DNA of 43,287 nucleotides from Nesterenkonia sp. F (GTDB lineage: Bacteria > Actinomycetota > Actinomycetes > Actinomycetales > Micrococcaceae): NCBI RefSeq assembly GCF_000220985.1, contig NZ_AFRW01000004.1, positions 1 through 43,287 of the forward strand, read 5' to 3'. Numbering within the stretch: the first letter of the stretch is position 1; every line of letters starts with the position of its first letter. Position numbers and translations under genes: made by a program. Positions 1-7,858 of this stretch are shown piece by piece. The notes below the pieces were generated by a model, which was not told the origin of the DNA, did no database searches, and was given only the letters and a program-made list of their open reading frames with translations.

Positions 1-1571
1 TGCTCCTCCGGCCGCTCCGCCGCCCCCTCGGCGGCGCGCGGCACGCCCGGCGTCGCCCATTCGTCGGCGGAGCCGGCACCCGGCGCGGGCATCGACTCCT
101 CCGCCGGCTCGGTGGACGAGTCAGCGGGCGGCGCAGGCGTCGACTCGGCGGCGGGCTGCGCGGCCGCCGGTGCCGACGTCGGCTCAGACCGGTTCGGCGC
201 AGTGCCCCAGGACTCCGCGGCCGCGACCGTCGGTGCTTGAGCGGGCTGGGGAGTCGGCTCCTGGGGCCGCTCCTGGACCGGCTGCGTCGCGCCGGCCGCG
301 GCGTCGTCTGGTCGTTCCGGCGTCGCGGACGGCGTCGGCGCGGCCTCGGCGGCACCGGCCTCCGCGGCCGGAGTCTCCGGGGCGGCAGGCGTCATGCCCG
401 CCTCCGAGGCGAAGTCCAGCCGGCGCTCCATGCGTTCCAGCCGGGAGGCCAGGCTCGAGACGCCCGACTCCGCCTGGGGCAGCAGCAGCCGGGCCATCAG
501 CAGCTCGAGGTGCAGCCGCGGCGAGGTGGCGCCGACCATGTCGGTCAGTGCCTGGGCGGTGATGTCGGCGGCGCGCGAGAGCTCGGCGTGGCCGACGGCG
601 GCGGCCTGCTGCTGCATGCCGCGGATCTGGTCGTCGGGGACGCCGCGCAGGATCGCCCCGGGGTTCTCCGGCATCGACTTCACGATGATCAGGTCACGCA
701 TGCGCTCGAGCAGGTCCTCGACGAAGCGCCGCGGATCCTGGCCCGACTGCACGACGCGGTCGACCACGCTGAAGGCCGTCGCGCCGTCGAGCGCGGCGAC
801 GGCGCCGACGACGTCGTCGAGCAGGCTGGCATGGGTGAAGCCCAGCAGGGCGACGGCGCGGTCATAGTCGATGCCCGATGCCTCGGAGCCGGCGATGAGC
901 TGGTCCAGCACGGAGAGCGTGTCGCGCACCGACCCGCCGCCGGCGCGGATGACCAGCGGCAGCACGCCGTGGTCGACCGGGACCTGCTCCTCGGTGCAGA
1001 GCCGCTGCAGGTACTCCAGCAGGGGCTCCGGCGGGACCAGGCGGAACGGGTAGTGGTGGGTGCGCGAGCGGATGGTGCCGATGACCTTGTCCGGCTCGGT
1101 CGTCGCGAAGACGAACTTGATGTGCTCCGGAGGCTCCTCCACGATCTTCAGCAGCGCGTTGAAGCCCGCGGCGGTGACCATATGAGCCTCATCGATGATG
1201 AAGATCTTGTAGCGGTCGCGCACCGGGGCGAAGGTGGCCCGCTCGCGCAGGTCGCGCGCGTCGTCGACGCCTCCGTGGGAGGCGGCGTCGATCTCGATGA
1301 CGTCCAGCGACCCGGAGCCGCCGGTGGACAGGTCGCGGCAGGACTCGCACTCGCCGCAGGGCATGCCGGTCGGGCCCTGCTCGCAGTTCAGGCAGCGCGC
1401 CAGGATGCGGGCGCTGGTGGTCTTGCCGCAGCCGCGCGGTCCGGAGAACAGGTAGGCGTGCGAGACGGCATTCTTGCCCAGCGCCGTGACCAGGGGAGCG
1501 GTGACATGCTCCTGTCCGATCACGTCGGCGAACGTGTCCGGGCGGTAGCGGCGATACAGGGCGGTGCTCAC
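1..1571 (-). CDS. dnaX: DNA polymerase III subunit gamma/tau (partial, 3' end outside window)
   Basis: Clamp-loader ATPase of the replicative polymerase. Read on the minus strand, the protein opens with STALYRRYRPDTF and has a P-loop (GPRGCGKTT, about residues 44-52), a zinc-binding Cys cluster (CLNC and CGECESC, about residues 60-78), a Walker B/DEAH-type IIDEAH motif and the sensor FATTEPDKV. The AAA+ core is followed by a long Ala/Pro/Glu-rich low-complexity stretch typical of actinobacterial tau; it is still open at base 1, so the C-terminal domain is missing here. I prefer the GTG start at 1571 because a TAGGGT box sits 7 nt before it, as for other leaderless genes in this window; an in-frame ATG at 1577 is the alternative. 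No A-rich slippery site was noticed in the visible part. Confidence 0.96.
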   Translation of the reverse strand, partial: MSTALYRRYRPDTFADVIGQEHVTAPLVTALGKNAVSHAYLFSGPRGCGKTTSARILARCLNCEQGPTGMPCGECESCRDLSTGGSGSLDVIEIDAASHGGVDDARDLRERATFAPVRDRYKIFIIDEAHMVTAAGFNALLKIVEEPPEHIKFVFATTEPDKVIGTIRSRTHHYPFRLVPPEPLLEYLQRLCTEEQVPVDHGVLPLVIRAGGGSVRDTLSVLDQLIAGSEASGIDYDRAVALLGFTHASLLDDVVGAVAALDGATAFSVVDRVVQSGQDPRRFVEDLLERMRDLIIVKSMPENPGAILRGVPDDQIRGMQQQAAAVGHAELSRAADITAQALTDMVGATSPRLHLELLMARLLLPQAESGVSSLASRLERMERRLDFASEAGMTPAAPETPAAEAGAAEAAPTPSATPERPDDAAAGATQPVQERPQEPTPQPAQAPTVAAAESWGTAPNRSEPTSAPAAAQPAAESTPAPPADSSTEPAEESMPAPGAGSADEWATPGVPRAAEGAAERPEE

Positions 1572-1578
1572 TGACATG

Positions 1579-1584
1579 ACCCTA
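1579..1584 (-). promoter_or_regulatory. -10 box of a probable leaderless dnaX promoter
   Basis: TAGGGT on the minus strand lies 7 nt before the GTG at 1571. It overlaps the stop codon of the upstream acyltransferase, so dnaX may have its own transcript even though the two genes are only a few bases apart. No convincing -35 element was identified. Confidence 0.4.
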
Positions 1585-2616
1585 CCGTGCAGCGCGGACG
1601 TCCGCATTCGTCGGAGCCCCGGTGCTGGCCCCGGTGCTGGCCCCGGTGCGGGCCCCGGTGCTTGCCCCGGCTCGCGCCTCGGTGCGGGCCCGCAGCCGCC
1701 CGGCGATCCGCGCGGCGCCCGGGGCGACGTACAGCCACGGCATGCGGGGCCGCAGTCGCACCATGAGCACCGTCAGCGCCAGCCCGACGACGGTGGTCAG
1801 CGTGACGTGCCAGAACGGGTCGGCGCCCAGGCGCTCGAGCCCGCGGTGGACCAGCACCAGGAGGGGGAAGTGCGCGACGTAGACGACGATCGAGCTCCGT
1901 CCGACCCAGCGCAGGAAGCGCGCGGCCCCGCCGACGGGCAGCCGCGGCGCGACCCAGAGGATCACCAGCAGCCCCAGCACCGAGATGCCGGCCGCCTCCA
2001 GCGTGCCCAGCCGCAGGCGCTGGTCCTCCAGCCCCAGATGCGACAGCACCGCCGCGGCGACGCCGAGCAGCGCCACCACGGGCCAGGGAGCGCGGACCCA
2101 GCGGGGCACCAGATGGCCGAGTCCGGCGCCGAGGAAGAAGAACGCCCCGTAGTAGAGGGTCTTGGTCGCCAGCCCGCCGGGGACGTCGACGGAGGTGACG
2201 ACGACGAGCATCGCCGCGGCGACGCCGACGAACGGCACGCCCCGGAGCAGCAGCGCGGCCAGGTAGCAGGCCGTCAGCGCCAGCAGGAACCACAGGTAGT
2301 CCCCGGTCAGCCAGTAGTCCGGATCTCCGGGGCCGTTGCGGAAGACCAGCACGCCGTAGAGCACCATCCAGACCGCTGCCGGCCAGGCGATCCCGGCGAC
2401 CTTGCCCCAGAGATACTGCGCGGTCGGTTTCGTCAGCGACGTCGGCAGCAGCATGCCGGAGAGCAGCATCAGCATGGGCATGCGGAAGGGCTCGACGTAG
2501 CGGTTGATCAGCACCCACTCGCGGATCGCATCGCCGGTCGAGGCCGGGATGGTCGCCGCGTGGAGCACGACGACGAGCAGCACCGCGGTGCCGCGCAGCA
2601 GATCCATCCAGTCCAT
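1582..2616 (-). CDS. Acyltransferase family 3 integral membrane protein
   Basis: About 344 residues. The N-terminus MDWMDLLRGTAVLLVV carries the D-x-L-R-G signature that opens the acyltransferase-3 family (OafA/NodX/WecH-like), which moves acyl groups such as acetyl onto cell-surface sugars or lipids. Around ten hydrophobic helices follow, including YVAHFPLLVLVHR near residue 260, where the family has a conserved F/Y-x-x-H-x-P-like region. The last ~45 residues are a hydrophilic Ala/Gly/Ser/Thr/Arg repeat tail encoded by a 12-bp tandem repeat. Start chosen at the ATG that places the family signature at the N-terminus; no good ribosome site is visible. It lies directly upstream of dnaX. The acyl donor and acceptor cannot be inferred. 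Confidence 0.85.
   Translation of the reverse strand: MDWMDLLRGTAVLLVVVLHAATIPASTGDAIREWVLINRYVEPFRMPMLMLLSGMLLPTSLTKPTAQYLWGKVAGIAWPAAVWMVLYGVLVFRNGPGDPDYWLTGDYLWFLLALTACYLAALLLRGVPFVGVAAAMLVVVTSVDVPGGLATKTLYYGAFFFLGAGLGHLVPRWVRAPWPVVALLGVAAAVLSHLGLEDQRLRLGTLEAAGISVLGLLVILWVAPRLPVGGAARFLRWVGRSSIVVYVAHFPLLVLVHRGLERLGADPFWHVTLTTVVGLALTVLMVRLRPRMPWLYVAPGAARIAGRLRARTEARAGASTGARTGASTGASTGAPTNADVRAAR
1617..1688. repeat. 12-bp tandem repeat in the acyltransferase 3' end
   Basis: Four close copies of ccccggtgctgg (1617-1664) are followed by two degenerate copies (to about 1688). The unit is a multiple of three, so copy-number change alters the length of the Gly-Ala-Ser-Thr-type tail of the acyltransferase without a frameshift. 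The array ends about 45 bp from the dnaX start. Confidence 0.85.
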
Positions 2617-2793
2617 GCGCGGGCGCGCGCCGGCGGGCCCCGGCGGAACGGCGGGGGAGGTGGAGGCTGGTGGGGGCAGACATGAGCGGCGGAGGCGGTC
2701 CTGGTGCGGGATCGGGCGGGTGTGCCGAGCTCAGTGTAGCGGGCGGAGATGGTCGCCGTTCCATCCGTCCTTCCGCGCGCGGGTCGGGGTCCA

Positions 2794-2799
2794 TAGGCT
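2794..2799 (+). promoter_or_regulatory. -10 box of leaderless promoter for the O-methyltransferase
   Basis: TAGGCT followed by 6 nt and the ATG at 2806. The gene lacks a Shine-Dalgarno sequence, which fits a leaderless transcript starting at or next to the A of the ATG. Confidence 0.5.
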
Positions 2800-2805
2800 G
2801 GCGCC

Positions 2806-3537
2806 ATGGATGATTCCTCGACTCCCGTGACCCAGTCCGGCCCCGATCGCACGACGAGCTCCTGGGCCGACGTCGACGCACACCTGGAGCACAGCATCGT
2901 CCGCCCGGATGACCAGTTCGCCGAGGTGCAGCGCCGCGCGCAGGAAGCCTCGATGCCCGGCATCGAGGTCTCGTCCGGCACGGGCAAGCTCCTCGGGCTG
3001 CTGACCGAGATCTCCGGGGCGCGCCGGGTGCTGGAGGTCGGCACGCTGGCCGGCTTCTCCACGCTCTGGATGGCCCGCGCCGTCGGCGAGGACGGTGAGG
3101 TCGTGACCTGCGAGTCCGAGCCTGCCCATGCCGACGTCGCCCGGACCAATCTGGACGCCGCCGGCGTCGGCGACCGCGTCGACATCCGCGTCGGCGCGGC
3201 CGAACAGACGCTGGAGCAGCTGGTGGAGGAGTTCCGCGGCGGCGACGGCGCGGCCTTCGACCTGGTCTTCCTGGACGCCGACAAGGCGGGCAATCCGCGG
3301 TACCTGCAGCTGGCCCTGCAGATGGCGCGTCCGGGCACGGTGATCGTCGGCGACAACGTGGTCCGCGACGGCGCCGTGCTCGATGCGGACTCGTCGGACC
3401 CTGACATCCGCGGCATCCGGCAGTTCCTGCAGGACCAGGGCGACGACCCGTGGCTGGAGGCCACTGCGGTGCAGACCGTCGGCGCGAAGGGGTGGGACGG
3501 CTTCAGTCTGGCGGTGGTGCGCGAGCCGGCGTCCTGA
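2806..3537 (+). CDS. O-methyltransferase (class I SAM-dependent, YrrM/CCoAOMT-like)
   Basis: 243 residues, a normal length for the O-methyltransferase family 3 (caffeoyl-CoA O-methyltransferase-like; bacterial YrrM/TrmR relatives). The SAM-binding motif VLEVGTLAGFST is at about residues 75-86, the acidic loop CESEPAHADVA follows, and the metal/catalytic motif FLDADKAGN is near residue 155, with GDNVVRDG near residue 182 matching the family's metal-coordinating Asp-Asn. The likely reaction is methylation of a catechol-like small molecule or a wobble uridine in tRNA; sequence alone does not decide. The start is set by the leaderless -10 box. The gene stands alone; a tRNA-Ser on the opposite strand follows. 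Confidence 0.9.
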   Translation: MDDSSTPVTQSGPDRTTSSWADVDAHLEHSIVRPDDQFAEVQRRAQEASMPGIEVSSGTGKLLGLLTEISGARRVLEVGTLAGFSTLWMARAVGEDGEVVTCESEPAHADVARTNLDAAGVGDRVDIRVGAAEQTLEQLVEEFRGGDGAAFDLVFLDADKAGNPRYLQLALQMARPGTVIVGDNVVRDGAVLDADSSDPDIRGIRQFLQDQGDDPWLEATAVQTVGAKGWDGFSLAVVREPAS

Positions 3538-3628
3538 GCGGGGATGCTGATCTGAGACTGCGGACCTGAGCTGCTGCGGGCGGCTCTCCTGCCCTGCGCG
3601 TCCTGGGGTCCCGTCCTGGGCCCCTGCG

Positions 3629-3708
3629 TCGAGTGGCGGCTCCGAGCGGCATCTCCCCGACGACGCGCCGTGTCGCCGCGGCAGAAGCTGCTGGGAGCCG
3701 CCACTCGA
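3629..3708. repeat. Intergenic 15-bp perfect inverted repeat with 50-nt loop
   Basis: TCGAGTGGCGGCTCC (3629-3643) is repeated exactly in inverted orientation at 3694-3708. It lies in the 250-bp gap between the O-methyltransferase and tRNA-Ser and could form a long hairpin in either transcript. It has no T tract and no obvious relation to a known element; an intergenic palindromic repeat is possible. The rest of this gap shows no gene. Confidence 0.7.
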
Positions 3709-3748
3709 TGCGCCGGGGGAGGGCCCTCAGCCGGTCCGGAGCGACGAA

Positions 3749-3781
3749 GAGGCCCGGAGCTCCGTGGGAGCTCCGGGCCTC
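3749..3781 (-). terminator. Hairpin terminator downstream of tRNA-Ser
   Basis: A perfect 15-bp stem (3749-3763 with 3767-3781) and a 3-nt loop begin 7 nt beyond the 3' end of the minus-strand tRNA. The T tract is weak, as is common in high-GC actinobacteria. Confidence 0.7.
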
Positions 3782-3787
3782 GATCGG

Positions 3788-3872
3788 CGGAGGATGAGGG
3801 ATTCGAACCCTCGAGGGCGTTAACCCAACACGCGTTCCAAGCGTGCGCCATAGGCCGCTAGGCGAATCCTCC
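3788..3872 (-). tRNA. tRNA-Ser, anticodon GGA
   Basis: On the minus strand the molecule starts GGAGGAT and ends ATCCTCC, a 7-bp acceptor stem, followed by discriminator G. The anticodon arm reads CTTGGAACG, giving anticodon GGA (serine, UCC/UCU codons). A long variable arm and the T-arm GGTTCGAATCC are present, as expected of a class II tRNA. The 3' CCA is not encoded. Confidence 0.97.
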
Positions 3873-4029
3873 TGGCCGCTGTCCGCGGCATCCTGACCGG
3901 CGGCACCCTCAGGTGCACGCGGCGATGCCGCGAAAGCAGATTTCATCCTAGCGGACATCGGGGGCGGAACGCACATCGAGACCTCGGATCGGCGCGTGAG
4001 TCGTCCCGCCGGAGCCGCGCGGGTGCTGG

Positions 4030-4060
4030 TTGGCCAAGCCGAGTCGGCGAGGGCTAGTAT
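4030..4060 (+). promoter_or_regulatory. Probable ffs promoter
   Basis: TAGTAT at 4055-4060 is a good -10 box ending 7 nt before the start of the SRP RNA stem; TTGGCC at 4030-4035 is a possible -35 at 19-bp spacing. Confidence 0.5.
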
Positions 4061-4066
4061 GGATGT

Positions 4067-4157
4067 CGGCCCCACGTGTGGTGTCATCCTGCTGAACTCC
4101 CCCAGGACCGGAAGGTAGCAAGGGTAGGTGGGCTCTGGCAGGTGCACGTGGGGCCTT
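4067..4157 (+). ncRNA. ffs: Signal recognition particle RNA, small bacterial (4.5S) type
   Basis: The universally conserved helix 8 apical region is visible (CCAGGACCGGAAGGTAGCAA, around 4102-4121, with the GGAA tetraloop). It is enclosed by a perfect 11-bp terminal stem, GGCCCCACGTG (4068-4078) against CACGTGGGGCC (4145-4155). The RNA binds Ffh and guides co-translational membrane targeting. The small form without an Alu domain is usual in actinobacteria. Its position near dnaX and tRNA-Ser is a common actinobacterial arrangement. Exact ends are estimated. Confidence 0.96.
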
Positions 4158-4252
4158 TCCACGCCCGAGCGGGCCCCAGGCCGTCCGGCCGCGGCCGCGC
4201 CGCGTGCTGCGGGATCATCCCCGGGGAGGATGGCGGCCGGCTCGCGTCGTCC

Positions 4253-4258
4253 TAGGGT
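4253..4258 (+). promoter_or_regulatory. -10 box of leaderless promoter for the 4266 gene
   Basis: TAGGGT followed by 7 nt and the ATG at 4266, the same arrangement as at several other genes in this window. Confidence 0.45.
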
Positions 4259-4265
4259 GCGGGTC

Positions 4266-4874
4266 ATGAGTTCATCGTCCTCCCGCCTCCGGTCATCCGC
4301 CTGCCCGACGACACGGCGTGCCGTCGACGATCCCTGGGTCCAGGGCGCGGTGTCCGGCCTGCTGACCTTGATCCCTGCGCGCCGCTGGCCGCGCGCTGTG
4401 CGGGAGATCTACCTGTGGGGCCCCGCGGTGCTCCTCGGCGGCGGGCTGGCCGCGATGTCCCTGGCGTCCGCGCCGTCGGCGACCGCCGCCGAGGAGATCG
4501 AGCAGCGGGCCGAGCGGTCTGCCGAGCAGACCCCGGAGGAGCGACGCGCCTCGCCGCTGCGCCGCGTCGTCGCCGGCCTCGTCATCGGGTCCGTCGTCGG
4601 CGGGACGGCGCACGGCATCGCCCGCCTCTCGCTGTGGGCCGACGACGCCGCCGAACGCGGACTGCGCGGGATCGGTGTTCGGCGGCCGCGTCCGGTCATG
4701 GCCGTCGTGGGCGGGATCGGCGTCGGGGCGATGGCCGCCGCCGAGAATCGGGCGGAGAGTCGCGGGAAGACCGAGGACTCAGGGCGGTCCGAGGCCTCCT
4801 CGGAGACCGGCGCGGGCGCCGGGTCGGCTGCCGCCCCGGAAGCCGATCAGCCGTCGTCGTCGGCCCCCTCCTGA
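4266..4874 (+). CDS. Hypothetical membrane-associated protein
   Basis: 202 residues; not recognised. Visible features are a hydrophobic segment near residues 50-65 (YLWGPAVLLGGGLAAM), a glutamate/arginine-rich stretch around residue 80, a second hydrophobic segment (VVAGLVIGSVVGG, around 105), a third (VMAVVGGIGVGAMAAA, around 150) and a Ser/Glu/Gly-rich disordered tail. It is therefore probably a small integral membrane protein. An upstream in-frame ATG at 4128 lies inside the SRP RNA and is rejected; the ATG at 4266 has a leaderless-type -10 box. Its 3' end overlaps the convergent lipoprotein gene by 28 bp. Confidence 0.65.
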   Translation: MSSSSSRLRSSACPTTRRAVDDPWVQGAVSGLLTLIPARRWPRAVREIYLWGPAVLLGGGLAAMSLASAPSATAAEEIEQRAERSAEQTPEERRASPLRRVVAGLVIGSVVGGTAHGIARLSLWADDAAERGLRGIGVRRPRPVMAVVGGIGVGAMAAAENRAESRGKTEDSGRSEASSETGAGAGSAAAPEADQPSSSAPS

Positions 4875-5815
4875 CTCTCGGGCGCCTCGTCGTCCGGATC
4901 GTCCGATGCGTCGGACGGGCTCCCGCTCGCCGCACCGGCGTCCGCCTCCTCAGGTCCCTCGACGGCCTCCTCGTGCAGGGCGAAGCTGGTGAACAGCTCC
5001 CACAGCTGCTGGTACTCCGGAGCGTCGGTCAGCGCCTCGGCGTCCTCGCGGCTCAGCCAGGTCGGGTCTCCGCCCTCCGGCGGCGGGGGGAGAGTCGCGT
5101 TCATCATGACGTTGCCGGCGTGCTCCTCGGGAGTGTCGTGGAAGAAGGTCCAGACGTCGGAGTCCTCGAGCTCCTGATCGGGCTCGACGGACACCAGGCT
5201 CATGACGATCCGGTACTCGCAGTCCTCGGGGCCGGACGCGTCGTCCGAGGTACGGCTCCCCTCGGGAGGGACCATCTGGGTGGTGGTCAGGCAGTTGCTG
5301 GACAGCAGGCTCTGCGCCCACGTCTCCGTGTCTCCCTGGCCGGCGTCGGTCAGCCGCTGCGAGTCGAGGAGCTCGCGGTGCATCGCCGGCGCGCCTCCGG
5401 CATCGGTGGCGGTGTTGATGACGATCTCGCCGTAGTTCTCCCCCGAGGAGCTGGTGATGGAGTACCGCTGGGAGGACTCGCCGTCGGCCCATCCCGGATA
5501 TTCCTCGGCGGTGTTCTCGCCGAGGCTCAGCCCGGAGGGCACCTCCCAGCTGTAGGTGCCCTCCGCCGAGGTGAACGTCGAGGTGTCTCCGGTCGGGTCC
5601 TGCGAGTCCGCGGGCGAGGGAGACTCCTCGCCGGCGTTCGCGTCCACGCCGCCGTCGGCGTCTGCGCTCGGCGCCGCCGAGGTGCTCGGCGACGTCCCGT
5701 CGTCCAGGTCTCCGCCGGCGTCGCCCCCGTCGCCCTGGCAGCCGGTCAGCGCGAGCAGCGCGACGGTGCCCAGCGCGAGCAGCGGGGCGGAGGACCAGGA
5801 AGTGGTGGTGGGCAT
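4847..5815 (-). CDS. Putative secreted lipoprotein
   Basis: 322 residues. A signal peptide with lipobox LTGC (Cys about residue 25) is followed by a long Asp/Gly/Ser/Pro-rich linker (about 26-80). A globular part of roughly 200 residues begins around TFTSAEGTYSWEVPSG, and an acidic Asp/Glu-rich C-terminal tail ends the protein. It should be exported and anchored by diacylglycerol on the outer face of the membrane. I do not recognise the globular domain; it contains a pair of Cys (SSNCLTT and PEDCEYR) that could form a disulfide. A GAGGAG ribosome site precedes the ATG at 5815. The 233-bp gap between it and the divergent decarboxylase gene holds both promoters, but I could not assign boxes. 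Confidence 0.8.
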   Translation of the reverse strand: MPTTTSWSSAPLLALGTVALLALTGCQGDGGDAGGDLDDGTSPSTSAAPSADADGGVDANAGEESPSPADSQDPTGDTSTFTSAEGTYSWEVPSGLSLGENTAEEYPGWADGESSQRYSITSSSGENYGEIVINTATDAGGAPAMHRELLDSQRLTDAGQGDTETWAQSLLSSNCLTTTQMVPPEGSRTSDDASGPEDCEYRIVMSLVSVEPDQELEDSDVWTFFHDTPEEHAGNVMMNATLPPPPEGGDPTWLSREDAEALTDAPEYQQLWELFTSFALHEEAVEGPEEADAGAASGSPSDASDDPDDEAPESQEGADDDG

Positions 5816-6048
5816 CGTCGCGGCTCCTCGGGTCGTGTCTGCCGGGCGGGCCGTGCAGAATCCGGACGTTCACAGGACAATGGAGGGCGGGGCGCGAGCT
5901 GCGCGACCCGCCGAGGCGCCCCCTGTTCGGAGGACACGGTGATCGCCACAGCCCCGTGGCGTGTGCATCCAGTGTGCCTCACTGCACAGCATGCGGAAAG
6001 TCCCACAAGGGCGGGCGCATGCTCGACGACCGATGGAAGGTGACCTCC

Positions 6049-7758
6049 ATGTCCGCACCCGCTGACCAGCAGATTCAGCATGATCCGGAGACCCGGCAGG
6101 TCCGGCGCGACTACGCGATCGGCGACTACCTGCTCGACCGGCTGGCCGAGCTCGGGCTGACCGAGATGTTCGGCGTCCCCGGCGACTTCAATCTGCACTT
6201 CCTGGACCACGTCGTCTCCCATGACACGGTGCGCTGGGTCGGCTCGGCCAATGAGCTCAACGCCGGCTACTCCGCCGACGGCTACGCCCGCATCCGCGGG
6301 GTCGGGGCCTTCCTGACCACCTACGGCGTCGGCGAGCTCTCGGCGATCAACGCGCTGGCCGGCTCATGCGCGGAGTCGGTGCCGGTGGTGCAGATCGTCG
6401 GCGCCCCGCCCAAAGAGGTCCAGGCCTCGGGCCGGAAGATCCATCACTCGCTGGGCGACGGCGACTTCAAGCACTTCGTGCGCATGGCCGCCGAGGTCAC
6501 CTGCGCCCATGCCGACCTCGACGCAGCCACCGCCACCTGGGAGATCGACCGGGTTCTGCGCGAGGTGGTCTTCCGCCGCAAGCCCGGCTACCTGATGCTG
6601 GCCCACGACGTCGCCGAGGTTCCGACCTTCCCGCCCGCCGAGCCGCTGGCCACCGACCTGGTGCAGACCACCCCCGGCGCCGAGGCGGCCTTCGAGCAGG
6701 CCGTGCGGCGCTTCCTCTCCGGCCGTCGGGCCGCGGTGCTGGCGGATCTGATGGTCCACCGGCTGGGCGCGACCGAGCAGCTTTCGGCGATGCTCTCCGA
6801 GACCCGGCTGCCCTTCGCCACGCTGGCCTGGGGCAAGACGCTGGTCGACGAATCCGATCCGCACTTCGTCGGCATCTACGCCGGGGCGGCCTCGCAGCCG
6901 CAGGTGCGCGAGGTGATCGAGGAGGCCGAGGCGCTGATCACCGTCGGGGTGGAGTACACCGACAACACCACCGCCGGCTTCTCCATGGACCTGGACGCGT
7001 CGAGGCTCATCGAGATCTCGCGTTTCGGCGCGCGGGTCGCCGGAGAGGTCTTCACTCCGATCTCGCTGGAGGTCGCGCTGCAGGTGGTCCACCGGGTGAT
7101 CACCGATCTCGGCGACGTCGCGGCGATGCCGCACGAGACCGCCGAGGACCCGACGACCCCGCACGAGCCGGGGGAGGGGCCGCTCACCCAGGACGCGCTG
7201 TGGTCGACCCTGGCGTCCCAGCTGGAGTCGGGCAACATCGTCGCCGCCGACCAGGGCACCAGCTACTTCGGCATGGCCGCCCACCGGTTCCCGGCGTCGT
7301 CGACGTTCATCGGCCAGCCGATGTGGGGCTCGATCGGCTACACGCTGCCGGCGATCCTCGGAGCGGGACTGGCCGACCGCGAGCGCCGGCCGGTGCTGCT
7401 CATCGGCGACGGCTCCGCGCAGCTGACCATCCAGGAGATGGGCACGATCATCCGCGAGCAGCTGCCGGCCGTGGTCGTGCTGGTCAACAACGACGGCTAC
7501 ACGGTCGAGCGCGCCATCCACGGTGCCGACCAGTCCTACAACGACATCGCCCGGTGGCGCTGGGAGCTGGTGCCGCAGCTCTTCGGCGCGGCCGAGGGCG
7601 GGTATCGGTATCACCGCGTCACCACCGAGGCCGAGCTGCTCGAGGCCTGCCGGGACACGATGGCCCACCGCGACCAGCTGGTGCTCATCGAGGCGATCAC
7701 CGGCCGCGACGACGTCCCGCAGCTGCTGAAGGACGTCGCCGAGGCGCTGAAGCGCTGA
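6049..7758 (+). CDS. Thiamine-diphosphate 2-keto acid decarboxylase (indolepyruvate/pyruvate decarboxylase family)
   Basis: 569 residues, close to the ~550 usual for pyruvate, phenylpyruvate and indolepyruvate decarboxylases, which turn a 2-keto acid into an aldehyde plus CO2. The catalytic Glu lies in ANELNAGYSADGYAR (E69), the family's paired histidines in KIHHSLGDGDF (H132, H133), and the ThDP/Mg motif runs from GDGS (from G453) to NND (N480, N481). The ATG at 6049 has a GGAAGG ribosome site; an upstream in-frame ATG at 5956 would add 31 residues with no homology to the family. The family includes indole-3-pyruvate (auxin route) and phenylpyruvate enzymes; the substrate is not determinable here. 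Transcribed alone, with a hairpin after the stop. Confidence 0.9.
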   Translation: MSAPADQQIQHDPETRQVRRDYAIGDYLLDRLAELGLTEMFGVPGDFNLHFLDHVVSHDTVRWVGSANELNAGYSADGYARIRGVGAFLTTYGVGELSAINALAGSCAESVPVVQIVGAPPKEVQASGRKIHHSLGDGDFKHFVRMAAEVTCAHADLDAATATWEIDRVLREVVFRRKPGYLMLAHDVAEVPTFPPAEPLATDLVQTTPGAEAAFEQAVRRFLSGRRAAVLADLMVHRLGATEQLSAMLSETRLPFATLAWGKTLVDESDPHFVGIYAGAASQPQVREVIEEAEALITVGVEYTDNTTAGFSMDLDASRLIEISRFGARVAGEVFTPISLEVALQVVHRVITDLGDVAAMPHETAEDPTTPHEPGEGPLTQDALWSTLASQLESGNIVAADQGTSYFGMAAHRFPASSTFIGQPMWGSIGYTLPAILGAGLADRERRPVLLIGDGSAQLTIQEMGTIIREQLPAVVVLVNNDGYTVERAIHGADQSYNDIARWRWELVPQLFGAAEGGYRYHRVTTEAELLEACRDTMAHRDQLVLIEAITGRDDVPQLLKDVAEALKR

Positions 7759-7782
7759 GCCGAGGCGGACCCGGCCCGGGTC

Positions 7783-7804
7783 GGGGTGCAGGAAACTGCA
7801 CCTC
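7783..7804 (+). terminator. Hairpin downstream of the keto acid decarboxylase
   Basis: GGTGCAG / CTGCACC closed by a GAAA tetraloop (7785-7802), extended by a G-U and a G-C pair, 24 bp after the stop codon. There is no T tract. Confidence 0.55.
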
Positions 7805-7847
7805 GATCCGGCAGTCACCTCGCTCGTCGCCCGCCGTGCTGTCCGCA

Positions 7848-7853
7848 TAGGCT
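7848..7853 (+). promoter_or_regulatory. -10 box of leaderless promoter for the two-component operon
   Basis: TAGGCT lies 5 nt before the GTG at 7859 and 8 nt before the ATG at 7862. Confidence 0.4.
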
Positions 7854-7858
7854 CGCAG

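Noticed and set aside
237-1574. Long plus-strand open frame opposite dnaX (445 codons).
   Set aside because: Shadow of dnaX in GC-rich DNA; composition is Arg/Gly/Ala-rich with no family motif, and the minus strand encodes an unmistakable clamp-loader ATPase.
4128-4265. Upstream start for the 4266 gene.
   Set aside because: It would place coding sequence inside the SRP RNA; the ATG at 4266 has its own -10 box.
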